Source of the DNA: Phymatolithon calcareum
Lineage: Eukaryota; Rhodophyta; Florideophyceae; Hapalidiales
Length of the DNA stretch: 64,000 bases
Direction: 5' to 3'
Assembly: GCA_977006965.1 (NCBI GenBank)
Contig: OZ345353.1
Coordinates: 4,154,001-4,218,000, forward strand
The notes beneath the pieces were generated by a model. That model had not been told where the DNA came from, did not search any database, and saw nothing but the letters and a program-made list of their open reading frames with translations. Positions 31,876 through 42,965 of this stretch are shown in pieces. Both the position numbers and the translations under genes were made by a program. How positions within the stretch are numbered: position 1 is the stretch's first letter; each line of letters opens with the position of its first letter.

Positions 31876-33291
31876 ATGACGCTCTTGCCAAAGTCGCAAT
31901 GGTCTTGGGACTTGTCTAAGAAAAAATCCAAGGGTGAGGTCCAGATGCTCATTATTGCATACAAGAAGGGCAAAATTCTTCTGCGGTGGGAGGATAACAA
32001 ACATTGGGTCTTACCTGGTTGCCTCACTATCTGGCCACCTGAAGACGTTGAACTAGCGCGCGAAGCGCTCAATGTGAAGTGGTGTGTATGGCCTGTTAAG
32101 ATCGCGTGGTCCAGCGAGGTGGAGCATGTGAAGGTGCTGCCCGGATCAAAAACACACATGACACTTCAAAAGTCTGTCGTGGTGCTCGAATGCTGTGAAG
32201 AAGATCCGCCTGCTCCATCGGGATACGAATGGCGTCCCCTCGAAGGCGCCCAAGTATATCATCTTTTCCCCGATGCCGCCTCCCGTATTGCTGAAGAAAT
32301 TTCCATTGCGATCCGTGGGGTGTACCCCGAAAAAACAGTAGTATGGCAACGACCGGGATGGCTTCTTTCAGCAGTGTCGTATTTGGAGACCGTGGTTGGG
32401 TCGAAAGTCGTGAAACCTGTGCACGAGGTGCATCGAGCTTCATGTCGTGGGGCGGTATTTAAAGCTTGTACTTCTATTGGAGATTTCTATTTCAAGTGCT
32501 CTGGTCCCATGGCAAATGACGCTTCTCATACTGCGGCGATGGCGATGATTACGCCGGCGCACTGTCCGCGTCCGCTTTATGTGGATCGCAAGAAGAGAAT
32601 CATGATAACGCGGGACTACGGCAAGTCCATGTCAGTTGTTTCAAAAACAGAGATCGAGGTCGTGAAGGAATGTTTGGGTATGCTGGCGTCGATTCAACAG
32701 AGCACGATCGGCAAAATTGACGAGCTTATTGAGGCTGGGTTTTTAGATGCACGCGATGAAGTCTTCTCTGCCCGTTTTGACGAGATTGTAGGTCATCGTA
32801 TGCTTGATTTTGTGGAGGGTTTTGACGGCACTGGGTTAGAGGAGTTTCCTCTACTTTTGAAGCGAGTGCAACTATTTCGGAAGTATTCTGCGGAAATCAA
32901 AGAGAAGCTAGACAAGGAATTTGCGGCAGTTGCGGACTTGAACATTCCTGCAACTGTGGTGCACCATGACCTCAACAAGAACAATTTTATGCGGCACAAA
33001 GAGTCTGGAAATCTTATTGCGATCGATTGGGAGTTTGGATGTGTAGGACATCCATTCATGGACAGAAGTCTGATTGATTTTTCAACAGACGAACGTCGGG
33101 CTTACTATTTCAGTAAGTGGGCAGAGTATGGTGCTGAGGGAATGGGAAATTTACCCTTTGTACTACGAGGATTTGCAGTTGAACTACTGATGATGCTCAA
33201 CCTTTTTGCAGGCGTACAAGAATCTGCAAGAGTATTGTTATTCAAAGTTTTGTCAGAGCGACTCAACTTTTTCGTGGATCATTGGGAGTGA
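31876..33291 (+). CDS. APH/choline-kinase-like phosphotransferase with N-terminal Nudix-like domain
   Basis: 471 residues from the first ATG; the frame is open ten codons further, to a TTG. Numbering from that TTG: residues about 32-135 resemble a Nudix fold (MLIIAYKKGKILLRW, HWVLPG, GYEWRPLEGA), but the GxxxxxExxxxxxxREUxEExGU box is not conserved, so it is probably not an active hydrolase. Residues about 200-470 form a protein-kinase-like fold of the APH/choline kinase group: catalytic loop HHDLNKNN (H374, D375, N380) and metal-binding IDWEF (D394). The substrate is unknown; families with this fold phosphorylate small molecules. It sits in the first of two duplicated blocks and is the only copy without frameshifts. 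A decayed SRP receptor copy follows. Confidence 0.75.
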   Translation: MTLLPKSQWSWDLSKKKSKGEVQMLIIAYKKGKILLRWEDNKHWVLPGCLTIWPPEDVELAREALNVKWCVWPVKIAWSSEVEHVKVLPGSKTHMTLQKSVVVLECCEEDPPAPSGYEWRPLEGAQVYHLFPDAASRIAEEISIAIRGVYPEKTVVWQRPGWLLSAVSYLETVVGSKVVKPVHEVHRASCRGAVFKACTSIGDFYFKCSGPMANDASHTAAMAMITPAHCPRPLYVDRKKRIMITRDYGKSMSVVSKTEIEVVKECLGMLASIQQSTIGKIDELIEAGFLDARDEVFSARFDEIVGHRMLDFVEGFDGTGLEEFPLLLKRVQLFRKYSAEIKEKLDKEFAAVADLNIPATVVHHDLNKNNFMRHKESGNLIAIDWEFGCVGHPFMDRSLIDFSTDERRAYYFSKWAEYGAEGMGNLPFVLRGFAVELLMMLNLFAGVQESARVLLFKVLSERLNFFVDHWE

Positions 33292-33814
33292 GAAGAAGGC
33301 AAGATGTAGAATATGAAGTTTCGTAGGAAATGGCTACCGTTCTTGTTCTAAAAGCGTATCAAGTGTGAAGTGGTTGATTGAGTAAATAGAAGACAAGTTC
33401 GACAATACAGTCTGAACTCTGCATAATACAATAGCGTCAAAACTGGATTTGAGGTACATTGCTGTGGGCACAAGATAATATTTTAATGGACGGACTGGAC
33501 ATCTGTAAGGCAGTTCGAGTCCCTTCTGACGGACATGAGTTTGTTTTCATCTGTCACAGTATTATCCTACTACAACCACTCTTCCCGTCTTTGTTCTACA
33601 TGTCGGGGCTTATCGGCGGGTACGGACGTGGGTTCCGGGATGCTTTGCTCATGTTGCTAGTGATCAGGGTGAGGGACACCGTATTCTATGCGCCTGTGTT
33701 GCACTAAGATATATGTACAAAAGTTGAACAATCTTAGTTGCTTCTTCAGAATAATGCACGCTGGACCTTGCCGTGGTCATATGCGTTCTTTGGCAGAGAA
33801 TAGTATGATAGAGA

Positions 33815-35472
33815 AGCTTATGGAGGACCGTTCTTCAGCAACTGTCCCGTTGACTGGGTTATACGATTTTCGCTCGGCGTTGGCTAACGAGTGCCGCAAT
33901 GTTATCGCCGACGTACATCAACGTCTTCTCCCACCAGCACATGCTACCGAGCTTCTGCAATCCGTCCGCGCAAGGCTCACGACAACATTCGGCCGAGCAT
34001 TGGCCGTAGGTGACCTCGATGACACGGACTTTTCTGAATTTGGTGACACCTTCGAAGTTCTGATGCGAAACGCGGAACAGGAAAGCTTGGACCGTATATA
34101 CGAGGCGCGTTTTCGTCGCGCATCTATAGTCAGCATGGCTTATTTGTAAGACACTTGTGTGCCAGACGAAGAGAGGCGCACTTCAGCGTCAGAACCTGTG
34201 GTAGAGCCTGACGCTCTGAGTCATGAGGATGTTGTGAAGCGAGAACGCGAAGCGTTTATTCGAAAGCGGACTGCGGGTGCGAAGAAGAAGGACAAGAGTA
34301 CCGCCGTTCAAGACGCATAATCTGAGAGGATGAGTAAACCGCGAAAAGTAATGCGGCCGTCTAACGAAGGAACCGTAGACGACGGACCGAATCTCGATTT
34401 CAGCAACGGTGCCGCTCCCGGGGTGACTAATGATGCTGCAATTACGACCGCGAGACAAATTTTTATGGAGGCTACCGTAAATTCGGAGCTTGGATGGCTT
34501 GGCGAATCAGCAGATGAGGGTGGGACACCAGGGAATACGAAATCCACGACGCTGGGCGGTGATGTAGTCGACTATTTCCGTGGACTCGGTGGAACGCACA
34601 ATCTGAAGCGCGAAGATCTGGTACCGTTGCTGAGGCAGTTTGAGAGGCTCTTATCAGGAAGAATGTTGCACGGGACCTCGCGGACAGGATGATGGAGTCA
34701 GCGGGGACAAGTCTTGAGGGCAGACAGATGGAAACGATAACGAGCGTTTTAACATCTGTTCGAAAGGCACTTGATGAGGCACTCAGGAGAATCCGGACAC
34801 CGCGACAGAGCACGGATAAACTAGCGGATATCGCGGCGAATAAGGGGTTTGGAAGACCGTACGTGATCGCATACTGTGGTGTGTATGGAGTTGGAAAGGG
34901 TACATCCCTTGCAAAAAATGTGCTTGTCTCCTGCACAATGGATATCGCATGGTAATCTCCGCATGTTATACATTCCGTGCCGGTGCCGTCGAGCAACTGC
35001 GGACACAATTGAAGTGTCTCGAACAAGGAGTGGAGCTCTTCGACCGCGGATATGGCAAGGATGCGGCGGTATTTGCGAACGACGCCATTCGAAGGGGGAA
35101 GGAATATGGCTTTGATGTTGTGCTGGTGGATCCTGTCGGCAGTATGCAGGATAATGAGCCGTTGATGCGTGCGTTGGCTAAACTTGTGGAGGTGAATCGA
35201 ATGGATAGATTGTTCTTTGTTGGAGAGGCACTTGTGGGGAATGATAAGGTGGATCAGCTGACGAAATTCAATGCGGCGTTGACGGATAATCAGGTGAGGC
35301 GAAACCAAGTTTTGTTGATGGGATCGTGCTTACTAAGTTTGATACTATTGACGACAAGGTCGGGGCGGCGGTGAGTATGGTGTGCACGACTGGGCAATCG
35401 ATAGTGTTTTTTGGAGTTGGGCAGACATATACGGATTTGAAAAAAATGAATACTAAGGGGCTCGTGAGGTAG
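33815..35472 (+). pseudogene. SRP receptor alpha pseudogene 1
   Basis: Homologous to 13480-15142, starting in the SRX domain (LANECRNVIADVHQRLLPP); the first 45 or so codons are missing. Stops at about 34147 (TAA) and 34318 (TAA) and several frameshifts break it. The P-loop survives as GVYGVGKGT, with substitutions at two positions. Later pieces [20 protein letters not shown] and LFFVGEALVGND are readable. G3 reads DPVGSMQ in place of DTAGRMQ. A LINE RT fragment follows, as it does after the intact gene. Confidence 0.92.
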
Positions 35473-35609
35473 AGGCAAATACAGTAAATTAGGAGTCTTT
35501 TTTGAAGTGCGGAAGGTAAAGTACAGTATCAGTTTGTTCTGCAGAAGTTGGCGATTTACAATCAAGTTGACTTAGCATGGTTTATGACGTCTTGTCCTGA
35601 TTCGAGTAC

Positions 35610-36245
35610 CAACAAAGAAGGCACGTGGGATTGATCAAATGCTCGCGGAAGTATTTAGGATGGAAGTGGACCTACACGCCCAAGTCCTAATTGAACTTTG
35701 GGCAGCATGTGGCAGATGCAGAGATATGCCTGTCAGGAGGCAACAGGTTCTCCTGGTGCCAATGCGCAAGATTCAAAAATTGGAAGATCCAGCGAACAAC
35801 CGCCCAATCTCACTGATAAGCCATGTCGAAAAATCATCGAATATGCTATAGACGTGCTCATCCGGAAAAACCCTTTATTCAGTGGGATTCAACTTGGATT
35901 CAGAAGAGGAAAAAGCACGTAAAGGGCAAAATATTATGAGCAGCAGCACCCCAGAAAAGGGACAACGACGAATCGCAGCACTGGACTTAAGTCACTATAT
36001 AAGGTACCACGAAAACAGCTAAGGGAGTGACTCCGACAGACGCTACCTCATCCAATAAGCCGCGCAACAGAGGCTTTTCTGATACCATCTTGGATATTCA
36101 CTATTAGCGACCCAACAAGGTCCCGGTTCTTGGTTGATAGAGGAGTCCAACAAGGATCCCCCTTGAGCCCAACGCCGTATAACATTTTCATGGTTTGCAG
36201 AGTGTATGAGCGAAGTATCGGACCCTTCCCTCTGAATGTTAGGGG
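35610..36245 (+). pseudogene. LINE-B reverse-transcriptase relic
   Basis: The sequence reads VDLHAQVLIELWAACGRC, DPANNRPISLISH, a LGFRRGKST-type block and then FLVDRGVQQGSPLSP with YNIFM (36120-36190), interrupted by frameshifts. These are successive RT blocks. The start is homologous to 15316, so this segment was carried with the SRP receptor duplication. Confidence 0.85.
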
Positions 36246-36269
36246 GGCAGGGATATTACTGATGAGCGG

Positions 36270-37005
36270 CATTGAAACTGTGCTGGAACTTTCGTAACTG
36301 CCGGAGATGTCGGATCCTCATTCATCGCGGAAGCCTTTGCTGCTGTTCATGCGTTTCAAGAAGTGTCAAAACGCCGCTTTGCGCCTGATAGCACTGTTCA
36401 TTGTTTCACCATGGGTGTTCCGAAAAGTGATACGGAAACTTTGATGCCTTACGGAACAACTAATGTCCCAAAAGATTTCATTTGAAGCCATTTGGATACC
36501 GAGTCACTTCGGAATTTCAGGAAACGATGCTGCTCACGAACTATCTCGCAGGGCCTAGTGGACCGCCAGAGAGGTTCCACGACACTCGAGGCAGTGAGAT
36601 CCTTTATCGAACCATCTTTCAAACCCCAGCCTATCGCTGTCCCGGCACTTCCCGACGGCTTTCAAATATCGTACAGACGAGCTGAAGTGATGTATGCCAG
36701 CTGCTTGGGGACTGTATCCTATGGTGGCAACTTTCCACAATGTTGACAGATTGGATGCGATCCAGTGTGCAAGGTGTAATACCGGCTGAAACGAAACAGC
36801 TGAACATCTACTGCTACGATGTGGTGGACGCTCTGCCTCTAGAGGAAAGTTTATTGGACGAGTGGGCTCCAAGTCTGTAGAGGAATTATGCCGTGAGAAA
36901 CCACTAGGCGTACTCAAATTTCTGAACAATGAGAAGCTGTTTTCAAACAGCTTCAGACTCTTTTTTTTACTTGAGCGGTCTTTCCGGAATAAAGAAAGAA
37001 AGAAA
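36270..37005 (+). pseudogene. LINE-B RNase H domain, C-terminus and (GAAA)n tail
   Basis: TAGDVGSSFIAEAFAAVHAF (36297-36356) matches the RNase H first-strand/helix pattern with SSxxAEAxA. WIPSHFGISGNDAAHELSRR (36500-36560) matches the final RNase H block with GHxGIxGNxxAD (Asp replaced by His in AAH). After it come ETAEHLLLRCGGR and VLKFLNNEKLFS, then AATAAAGAAAGAAAGAAA ending near 37005. LINE-A has no such RNase H domain, so this is a separate family. Confidence 0.8.
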
Positions 37006-37650
37006 TACCGGATGACATGGCATAGATACCGGCAGTGCTATTCGTAGACGACGTCCTCCTTACGGCAAAAGCCTTAATGCTCTGCCAACATTACTTGATA
37101 TAACTATTACAGGGGCGAAAGATCGCGAAATGATATGGAACAAGAAGAGAGGAAAAGTGAAATTCTTGAGACTGCAGAGACAGGAGGGTATACTTTAAAT
37201 CTTGTCCATAAGCCCTTTCGCATAGTCCAGTAAGTGGAGTACCTGGGAGTTTCGCTTTCGGAATGTGGAATCACAAGCTCTAAAATGCTGGAAAGAATCC
37301 GCAGCGCACGAGAAGCAGTCTTCCAATTGAAACCCTTAGGAATCCTCTCCCGCGACATAAACCAAGCCACAAGCATTCAGTTCTATAAAGCACTCGTATA
37401 ACCTACATGGGAATACACAATGAATCTCACACCATGGACCAGGGAGATGGCAGATCACAGACGACCTTAATGAAGTGGATCTAATCTTTTTCCACCAAAT
37501 GTTCGGCTTAATTTCAAAAGGTAGGTTTCAAAGACTCAAAATACTCTGCCGAATTCTGGTAGCGGAGGATCGAAAAAGGTGCTAACGCTCAAGATGCTCC
37601 AGAGAGGAAAGAGGATGCTGACCTCCAAGCGACATCGGGGAACAGGGGCA
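37006..37650 (+). pseudogene. LINE-B RT fragment after the tail
   Basis: IPAVLFVDDVLLTAKAL (FADD changed to FVDD), EYLGVSLSECGITSS, EAVFQLKPLG, YKALV, EYTMNLTPWT, then decay. It begins directly after a (GAAA)n tail, with the same junction as at 24853. It is RT core and thumb only. Confidence 0.75.
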
Positions 37651-37723
37651 CACATCTTATGGCCTAGTACTGTATCACAGTGGTCCTCAAAGGTTTATAA
37701 ACCACATTGACATAGACAGTTGA

Positions 37724-38934
37724 GGCCCAGTCTATACCGCAACAAATGTTCATGTTGGGTTTTTTTTTATCATAGCGAAGTTGAATCTGCGAATGCCATT
37801 GGCTACAGCACAGCGTAGAAATGCTTGCATCCAACATGCCGACATCCGCCGAGCGAACAAATTCGACAACCTTTTTTTTCCGGGAAAGAGGTTAACTTTG
37901 TGTGTTTGTTGGTTTTTTCATACTCTCGATCGGTCATTGGCTCCAGATGACCACTTTCCGCGGGAATAGCCCTATCGAACCCCCTCCGACGATTCAGCAA
38001 AAACTAATACACTACAGCACGGGACACTGCACTGCTACCGACATCAACGTTTCGTCGAAGGCAACAGTGGTCGCCAATGTCGGCCTTCGAGGGGCTATAT
38101 CTAAGACGGCTAAGGCCGCATGTGCATTCGTAACTGTTGCTGCATCGATCATTCTCTCAGAAGAAGCTTCGCGCTCCTCTGTTACGCGCAGCAATGCTCG
38201 AATTCGTTCATCATCAAAGATACGAAGCAGCAGCGATCGCACTGCAAGAAGTGATCGCCGGTCAAGCGAAGTAGATAGAGAGGCCCCTGCTTGACTTTCG
38301 TTCCGCCCTGTCGGAGAGGCCGACTGCACTATGTCTGCAACTTGCACGCCTGCAAGAGATGCATTTTGTAGATTGGAGTCCGCCCTCGCTACCGTGTTGA
38401 ATGTTGGGCCCGGCAAGAGTGCTGCAAGTGCACTAACTCTCGCGGATGTAGCTGTACTCTCAGTACTTTCGGAACTACCGACAGGAGGAACACCGCTTTG
38501 AGAAGGCTCCATAAGTCTTGAGTGCTCCCAGGCGATCAAAGGTTCGATAGCCAAAACCAACGAGAACGCAACTTGCTCAGCCTTCGATGATCAGGCACTA
38601 ATGACCAAACAAAGGGATTGGACGGAAGCCCAAACTCTTTTCCTGCAGTAGGAGTGGTCCTTCGGAGAAAGGAGAGCGTTAGGAACGGATGATGCCCTTT
38701 CAGAGGATTGGTTTTCGGTGTGAACGAAATGTCATCGGTTGTGGTATTACCTCAGTACGACAAAATCCCTCATCAAGCTTTCTGCTTATCGAAAAGGGCG
38801 GGAATGGTGAACACGTTTGGCGAACAAAGTGCCGGTTTCGGTATAGACCGCCGCAGCAAATTTGTTGCTATGATAAAAATCCTATGATAAGCCAACATGA
38901 ACATGAACAAATTTGTTGCGGTATAGACTGGGCC
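37724..38934. mobile_element. TIR DNA transposon, 1.21 kb, with empty-site evidence
   Basis: 24-bp perfect inverted termini beginning GGCCCAGTCTATACCGC (37724 onward; inverted, ending at 38934). A TGA triplet directly abuts both ends (37721-37723 and 38935-38937). The parallel block near 31270-31325 has the flanking sequence CAGTTGAGTA...GATTGCCG without the element. A 3-bp target duplication fits PIF/Harbinger or CACTA-like groups, but the termini match neither consensus. Confidence 0.85.
38012..38512 (-). CDS. ORF inside the 1.2-kb TIR element, unidentified
   Basis: 166 codons from ATG (the frame is open to a TTG at 38560). Ser/Thr/Ala-rich first half, then a helical charged segment (SLLAVRSLLLRIFDDERIR, LLRVTEEREASSERM) and a hydrophobic end. 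No transposase motif. It could be an accessory protein of the element, the C-terminal half of a captured gene, or chance. Confidence 0.3.
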   Translation of the reverse strand: MEPSQSGVPPVGSSESTESTATSARVSALAALLPGPTFNTVARADSNLQNASLAGVQVADIVQSASPTGRNESQAGASLSTSLDRRSLLAVRSLLLRIFDDERIRALLRVTEEREASSERMIDAATVTNAHAALAVLDIAPRRPTLATTVAFDETLMSVAVQCPVL

Positions 38935-39143
38935 TGAGTAGATTGCCGTTTGATGCATTCTCAACTTCTGAAAGTTTGAGAAATATACTATGTCAAAAAA
39001 GTATGATCGTTTTTCAGTAAAATTTGAATTGACCAGAGTGAAGATCAATGATTGCGATTAATCTTTCCTTATCCTCACCAGCTTAAAAGACAACATGAAG
39101 GGTAACTGCTGTATTGGGATACCCTTTCGCGCTTGTCGACGCG

Positions 39144-40567
39144 ATGACGTTCTTGCCAAAGTCGCAATGGTCTTCGGACTTGTCCAAGAAGAAATCCCGG
39201 GGTGAAATCCAGATGCTCATTATTGCTTACAAGCAGAGCAAAATTCTTCTGCGATGGGAGGAGGAGAAACACTGGGTCCTGCCAGGTTATCTCACTTGCT
39301 CTCTTCCTGACGACGTTGAACTAACACGCAAAGCGCTCAATGTGAAATGGTGTGTATGGCCTGTTAAGATCGCGTGGTCCAGCGAGATGGAACATGTGGA
39401 GGTGCTGCCCGGAGCAGAAACACACATGACTCTTCAAAAGTCTGTCGTGGTGTTCGAATGCTGTGAAGAAGATCCGCCTGGTCCATCGGGATACGAATGG
39501 CGTCCCCTCGAAGGCGCCCAAGTATATCATCTTTTCCCCGATGCCGCACCCGTATTGCAGAAGAAATTTCCATTGCGGTCCGTGCGGTGTACCTCGAAAA
39601 AAACAGTAGTATGGCAACGACCGGGATGGCTTCTTTCAGCATTTTCGTGTTTGGAGACTGTGGTTGGGTCGAAAGTTGTTAAATCTGTGCACGATGTTCC
39701 TCGGGCTTCATTTCGGTATTCAAAGCTTGTACTTCTATTGGAGATTTCTATTTCAAGTGTTCTGGCCCGATGTCAAATGACGCTTCTCGTGCTGCTGCGA
39801 TGGCAATTATTTCGCCGACGCACTGTCCGCGTCCGCTTTATGTGGATCACAAAAAGCGAATCATGATAACGCGGGACTACGGCAAGTCCATGTCAGTGGT
39901 TTCGAGTACGGACATGGAGGTTCTGAAGGAATGTTTGGGTATGTTGGCGTCGATTCAGCAGAGCACGATCGGTAAAATTGACGAGCTTATTGAGGCTGGG
40001 TTTTTAGATGCACGCGATGAAGTGTTCGCTGCCCGTTTTGACGAGATTGTGGGACATCCTATGCTTGATTTTGTGGAGGGTTTTGATGGTATTGGGTTAG
40101 AGGAGTTTCCTCTATTTTTGAAGCGACTACAGCTGTTTCGGAAGTATTCTGCGGAAATCAAAGAGAAGCTGGACAAAGAATTTGCGGAAATTGCGGACTT
40201 GAACATTCCTTCAACTGTGGTGCACAATGACCTCACCTCGCACAATTTTATGCGAAATGAAGAGTCTGGAAATCTTATTGCGATCGATTGGGAGTTTGGA
40301 TGTGTAGGACATCCATTCATGGACAGAAGTCTGAATGATTTTTCAAAAGACGAACGTCGGCCTTACTATTTCAGTAAGTGGGCAGAGTATGGTGCTGAAG
40401 GAATGGGAAATTTACCCCTTGTACTGCGAGGACTGGCAGTTGAACTGCTGATGATTCTTAATCTGATTGTCGGCATACAAGGTTCCGCAAGAGTATCGTT
40501 ATTCAAAGTTTTATCAGAGCGACTCAGCTTTTTCGTAGAACGTTGGGAGCGAGAAGGCAAGATGTAA
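39144..40567 (+). pseudogene. Nudix-like/APH kinase copy 2, frameshifted
   Basis: About 85-90% identical to 31876-33291 by eye. A one-base loss at about 39548 is compensated by an extra A at about 39601. A deletion near 39718 then shifts the frame for good; the kinase half reopens at 39770. The catalytic loop is HNDLTSHN (second His changed to Asn) and IDWEF is kept. The two halves are each open, but as one gene it is broken. Confidence 0.85.
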
Positions 40568-41039
40568 AATATGAAATTTCTTAGGACAAAGCTACCGTTC
40601 TTGTTCAAAAAGCGTATCGATTGTGAAGTGGTTGAGCAAATAGATTAAATGCTCTACATCATTTGCTCAATACAATAGCGTCAGAACTGAATTTGAGGTA
40701 CATTCCATTGGGCACAAGTTAGCATTTTAGTAGGCGGACAGGAAATCTGCAAGGCAGTTCGAGCCCCCTTTGACGGACATGAGTTTGTTTTCGTCTGTCG
40801 CAATATCCTACCACAACCACTCTTCCCGTCTTTGTCCTACATAATGGGGCCTGTCGGCGGGCACGGACGTGGGTTCCGGGATGATATACTCCTGCTCCTA
40901 GTTATCAGGGTGAGGGACACCGTATGCTATGCGCCTGTGTTGCACTATGTGTACAAACGTTGAACGATCTTAGTGGCTTCTTCAGAATATTCCGTGTACA
41001 CGCTGGACGTTGCTCGTGGTCTGGTGAAATCGGCAACGA

Positions 41040-42696
41040 ATGAGTATGATAAAGGTGCTTCTGGAGGACCTGTTCTGTTGACTTGGTTGTCATCAACCCA
41101 GTCTTACAGTTTTCTTCACGGCGTTGAATAACAAGTACCGCATTGTTATCGCCGACGTACATCAACGTCTACTCCCACCAGCATATGCCACCGAGCTTCT
41201 GCAATCCGTCCACACAGGGTTCACGACGACATTCGGCGCAGCATTGGCCGTAGATGACCTCGACGACACCGACTTTTCTCAATTTGGTCGCGTCTTCGAA
41301 GTTCTGATGCGAAACGCTGAACAGGAATGCTTGGACTGCGCATGCGAGGCGCGTTTTCGTCGCGCGCGTATAGTCAGCATGTCTGATTTGTAAGACACTT
41401 GTGCGCCAGCGGAGGAGAGGCGCACTTCAGCGTCAGAACCTTTGAAAAAAAATGACGCTTTGAGCCCGCGAAGCGTTTATTCCAAAGCGGTCTGCAGTTG
41501 CGAATAACAAGGGGAAGAGTACCGCCGTTCAATATGCACCGTCTGAGACGATTAGTAAGCCGTGAAAAGTAATGCGACAGTCTAACAAGGGGACCGTGGA
41601 TGACGGACCCAATCTCGATTTCAGCAACGGTGCCGTTCCCAAGGTGACTGATGATGCTGCAGTTGCGCGCGCAAGACAAAGTTTTGTGGAGGCTACCATT
41701 AATTCAGAGCATGGATTGCTTCACGAATCATCAGATGAGGATGGGACACCAGGGAAGACGTCTTCCACGACGCTAGGCGGTGGTGTGTTTGACTATTCCT
41801 GTGGACTCGGTGGAATGCACAATCTGACGCGCGAAGATCTGGCACCGATGCTGAGGCAGTTCTGAGAGGCTCTTATCGGGAAGAATGTTGAACAGGATAT
41901 CGCGGATAGGCTGATGGAGTCGGTGCGGCAAGCCTGGAGGGCAGAGAGATGGAAACTATGACGAGCGTTTTGACATCTGTTCGAAAGGCACTTAATGGGG
42001 CACTTAAGGGAATATTGATACCGGGGCAGAGCACGGATGTGCGAGCGGATGTCGCGATCTGGAAGACCATACGTGATCACGTACTGCGGTGTGAATGGAG
42101 TCTGGAAGAGTACATCACTTACAAAAACATGTTTTTGTCTCCTGCACAATGGATATCGCGTGGTGAATTCCACATGAGATACATTCCGTGCCGGTGCCGT
42201 CGAGCAGCTGCGGACACAAGTGAAGTGTCTCGAACAAGGAGTGGAGCTCTTCGACCGCGGATATGGCAAGAATGCGGCGGCAATTGCGAACGACGCCATT
42301 CGCAGGGCGAAGGAATGTGGCTTCGACGTGGTGCTTTTGGATGCGGCCGGCAGAATGCAGGAAAATGAGCCTTTGATGCGAGCGTTGGCGAAACTTATGC
42401 AAGTGAATTGAGTGGATAGATTGTTCTTTGCTGGAGAGGCACTTGTGGGGAATGCTGCGGTGGATTAGCTGACGTAATTCAATGCGGCGTTGACGGATAA
42501 TCGGGTGAGTGCGAAACCAAGGCTTATTGATGGGATCGTGCTCGCCAAGTTTGATACTATTGACGATAAGGTTGGTGCGGTGGTGAGTATGGTGTACACG
42601 ACTGAGCAACCATTTGTGTTTGTTGGAGTCAGGCAGACGTATATGGATTTGAAAAAAATGAATACAAAGGCGCTCGTGAGAGCTCTTTTGAGGTAG
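41040..42696 (+). pseudogene. SRP receptor alpha pseudogene 2
   Basis: Same extent as pseudogene 1, starting near the codons for LLEDR. Stops at about 41391 (TAA) and 41566 (TGA) and many indels follow. The P-loop is lost (the pieces no longer read GKST). The last 64 codons (from 42502: [40 protein letters not shown]) remain open and almost unchanged from the parent. Confidence 0.92.
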
Positions 42697-42965
42697 AGGA
42701 AAATACAGTAAACATTATGCAGTCTTTTTGAAGTGCGGAAGGCGGAGTATTGTATCAGTTTGTTCTGCATAAGTTGGTAATTTACATTCGAGTTGAGTTA
42801 GCATGGTTTACATTTCTGGTTGAAGTTTTTGCTGCAAGTGACATAAAACAGAAAACGCATCACATGACTTTGTGTCGGCGTCGAAGTACCGAAATCCATA
42901 CGTCAACATTGAGCTTACAGATACCTGCAAGCAAGTAAGCGCAGAACAAAACTTGGCCCCAACAT

